From NCBI GenBank assembly GCA_900770445.1, contig CAAGKO010000071.1, positions 1-6,367 on the forward strand: DNA of 6,367 bases. The letters are read 5' to 3'. The translations under genes and the position numbers were made by a program. The notes under the pieces were generated by a model. It ran no database searches. It was not told the origin of the DNA and saw only the letters and a list, made by a program, of their open reading frames with translations. Below, one piece after another: positions 5,256 through 6,367 of the stretch; positions within the stretch are counted from its first letter, which is position 1, and each line of letters starts with the position of its first letter. The stretch is from an uncultured Oribacterium sp. GTDB taxonomy: Bacteria; Bacillota; Clostridia; Lachnospirales; Lachnospiraceae.

Positions 5256-5296
5256 CGTCTACGCTGTGAAATTTCGGTGGGGATTCAGCTAAGCCG
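5249..5296 (+). repeat. short direct repeat GGGGATTC with related tails
   Basis: GGGGATTC at 5249-5256 recurs at 5279-5286, and the following ten bases agree at six positions. The first copy's tail GTCTACGCTGTG (5257-5268) also matches GTCTATGCCGTG (3853-3864) after the fic stem-loop at 10 of 12, suggesting this is the conserved right flank of the hairpin element. Confidence 0.4.
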
Positions 5297-5348
5297 GCCG
5301 CTAGGGGGATGACGGTGTGTCGTTGTGGACAGGCCGGGGCACCGCGGA

Positions 5349-6098
5349 TTATTCTACTGCCATCATCGTGCAGGCGGTGATATAGCCGTTTGCATCTGTC
5401 GCGCTTACGCTCATATAGTTGTAGTCGATATGGCGGGCGAGGAAGTCGGAGATCGACATCACGTCATCGTAGTTGTCGCCCGGGCCGACATAATAGCTCA
5501 CGGTTACGAGGCAGTTCTTCGCGAAGCGGGCGTTCGTGATGATGCCGCACTCGATCGGTTCCCAGACGCCCGGGGCACTGCCCTCATGATGGATCGGGAT
5601 GAAGGCGTCCGCCGCGTAGCATGGGCCATAGTCCGTCAGCTCACTGATATACGAGTCCTTCACTTCGGCGAAGTTGTAATACGGAACGCCGTCCGGCAGG
5701 TAGTAGCAGTACTGGCCGTTCGCCATGTGGATCGCATACGCCGGCATGAGGACCGGGTAGATCATGTCGCTCGTGTACCATGAAGCGCCGGCGCAGTACG
5801 CGTAGAAGTTCGCGATACCGTTCTCGTCGATGTTGATGCAGAGGGTTTCGCCATCTCCGTTCAGGGTGAGCATCGTCTGCTTCGACATCAGGCCGTTCGC
5901 ATCGAAGTGATAGAGCTCTGCCTTCTGGTCGTGATTCTCATCGAGCCACAGCCAGCAGTTCTTCGCGAAATCGCCGTCGTCGGTCATGTAGGCCCAGTCT
6001 GAGCCCATCGGCACCCACTGTCCCGCCATCGCCGCGATCGGACTGATCGTCATCGCGCAGGCGAGCAGCGCCGCAAAAAACTTCATTTTCTGTTTCAT
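5349..6098 (-). CDS. secreted cysteine-rich protein with wall-binding-repeat-like N-terminus
   Basis: A hypothetical exported protein of 249 residues; I do not recognise a defined family. It starts with a clear signal peptide: charged MKQKMK, hydrophobic FFAALLACAMTISPIAA, and an AMA|G cleavage site after residue 25, giving a mature protein of about 224 residues. Residues 26-72 (GQWVPMGSDWAYMTDDGDF, then WLWLDENHDQKAELYHFDANG) resemble the Trp/Tyr/Gly-rich tandem units of choline- or glucan-binding proteins, with one acidic DxNxDxxxE stretch at 53-61 that might bind calcium. The rest is Tyr/Asp-rich with no catalytic motif I can name. The mature chain has eight cysteines (48, 87, 102, 131, 160, 184, 196, 243), an even number that could form disulphides. 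There is no LPXTG anchor or C-terminal membrane segment, so it is released or held non-covalently. AAGGAGG (complement of 6104-6110) lies five bases before the start and is an excellent ribosome site. Confidence 0.82.
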   Translation of the reverse strand: MKQKMKFFAALLACAMTISPIAAMAGQWVPMGSDWAYMTDDGDFAKNCWLWLDENHDQKAELYHFDANGLMSKQTMLTLNGDGETLCINIDENGIANFYAYCAGASWYTSDMIYPVLMPAYAIHMANGQYCYYLPDGVPYYNFAEVKDSYISELTDYGPCYAADAFIPIHHEGSAPGVWEPIECGIITNARFAKNCLVTVSYYVGPGDNYDDVMSISDFLARHIDYNYMSVSATDANGYITACTMMAVE

Positions 6099-6129
6099 AA
6101 AAGCCTCCTTTCTGAGTGTACGCTTACAT

Positions 6130-6147
6130 GGTCAGCATGACCGGTCA
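6130..6147. promoter_or_regulatory. GGTCA/TGACC half-site cluster upstream of the secreted-protein gene
   Basis: GGTCA (6130-6134) and TGACC (6138-6142) form an inverted repeat with a three-base spacer, and TGACCGGTCA (6138-6147) is itself a perfect palindrome, so three half-sites overlap. The cluster begins 32 bases before the minus-strand start codon, where a repressor could act. I could not identify convincing -35 and -10 boxes for this gene. Confidence 0.35.
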
Positions 6148-6190
6148 TAGCGGATCAAACACTTGCCGGGGCGCAGCTTAAAGGCTGGAA

Positions 6191-6200
6191 AGCACGTGCT
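6191..6200. repeat. 10-base perfect palindrome AGCACGTGCT
   Basis: A perfect palindrome centred on CACGTG lies about 93 bases upstream of the secreted-protein start. It is short enough to be chance, but its position fits a regulatory site. Confidence 0.25.
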
Positions 6201-6226
6201 GATCGCCGCGCACTCTTACATTCACG

Positions 6227-6259
6227 AACATGGTGTATCTACTACAAACTTACCATGTT
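6227..6259. repeat. inverted repeat AACATGGT...ACCATGTT
   Basis: AACATGGT (6227-6234) and ACCATGTT (6252-6259) are perfect 8-base complements separated by 17 bases, so their centres are 25 bases apart. On the plus strand they precede the A/T-rich stretch TAAAATATAAAT (6272-6283), a possible -10 region for a gene beyond the right edge, though no good -35 is visible. Confidence 0.35.
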
Positions 6260-6313
6260 TTCAGGCGGAGGTAAAATATAAATCGGCGATGGGAAGATAG
6301 AATAGAGAGGGGC

Positions 6314-6359
6314 GTGGGGGCCTTTTTTTGTGGGGACGAAAAAAGGCACCCGCCCCCAC
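6314..6359. repeat. G/C-rich foldable element with T-run and A-run arms
   Basis: GCCTTTTTT (6320-6328) pairs with AAAAAAGGC (6339-6347), and GTGGGG (6314-6319) pairs with CCCCAC (6354-6359) beyond a six-base bulge. A second GTGGGG at 6330-6335 could pair with the same CCCCAC, so two structures compete. The T-run is on the 5' arm, unlike an intrinsic terminator. The window ends eight bases later, so the context is missing. Confidence 0.4.
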
Positions 6360-6367
6360 CTACCCCC

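Larger units (their letters stand above)
5046..5348. other. convergent intergenic region, 303 bases, no convincing gene
   Basis: This spacer lies between two converging genes. It contains a 26-base perfect palindrome, repeat core copy C, a perfect 14-bp hairpin and a short direct repeat, each listed separately. A 37-codon open frame (5060-5173) runs through the palindrome and repeat but has only a weak GAGG before it, so I do not call it a gene. The final 50 bases before the secreted-protein stop hold only G/C-rich sequence with weak CCGGCC/GGCCGG pairing. Confidence 0.8.

Noticed and set aside
5325..5783. 152-codon plus-strand open frame opposite the secreted protein
   Set aside because: It is antisense to a gene with a signal peptide and a strong ribosome site, and is rich in Arg, Val, His and Asp as expected from a complementary-frame artefact.
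1..6367. tRNA, rRNA or insertion-sequence transposase genes
   Set aside because: I saw no tRNA-like cloverleaf with a TTCRA arm, no rRNA signature, and no transposase-like reading frame on either strand.

Overview
The window looks like an accessory, mosaic stretch of a low- to mid-G+C Gram-positive chromosome, most plausibly a gut or oral anaerobic Bacillota of Lachnospiraceae type. The reasons are strong purine-rich ribosome sites, a Gram-positive-style secreted protein with Trp/Tyr/Gly-rich wall-binding-like sequence, and an intracellular CE2-type esterase. This assignment is inference; nothing in the window identifies a species.

Layout, left to right. (1) 117-1292 (+): an HNH endonuclease with a Cas9-like D-H...N...N HNH core, whose first half is much more AT-rich than its second half. 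(2) 1468-2079 and 2084-2521 (+): a class I SAM-dependent methyltransferase and a small SWIM zinc-finger protein, four bases apart and clearly one operon. (3) 2522-2738: a 217-base spacer dense in structure. It holds a methyltransferase-like remnant, a short dispersed repeat, an 11-bp inverted repeat and a symmetric array of TTTCCCTT half-sites around a good sigma-A promoter. (4) 2739-3785 (+): a Fic-domain AMP-transferase with an N-terminal inhibitory motif and a C-terminal winged helix, probably controlled through that array. (5) 3786-3920: a strong stem-loop followed by a second copy of the dispersed repeat. (6) 3921-5045 (+): a cytoplasmic SGNH/CE2-like carbohydrate esterase. (7) 5046-5348: a 303-base convergent spacer with a 26-bp perfect palindrome, a third repeat copy and a perfect 14-bp hairpin. 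(8) 5349-6098 (-): a secreted, cysteine-rich protein with a clear signal peptide. (9) 6099-6367: its upstream region, with several palindromic candidate control sites and a G/C-rich foldable element at the right edge.

Working together: the methyltransferase and SWIM protein are surely co-expressed. The HNH gene lies 175 bases upstream on the same strand and could belong to the same module, giving a nuclease / methyltransferase / DNA-binding set of defence-like flavour, but the spacer contains a candidate promoter and the link is unproven. Fic seems to be its own self-regulated unit. The esterase and the secreted protein look like ordinary carbohydrate or cell-surface genes. The most unusual feature is a family of short intergenic elements. 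A 32-base core, three copies at 81-88% identity, sits each time near a strong hairpin of different sequence, and one copy appears to derive from, or share ancestry with, the 3' end of a methyltransferase gene like the one in this window.
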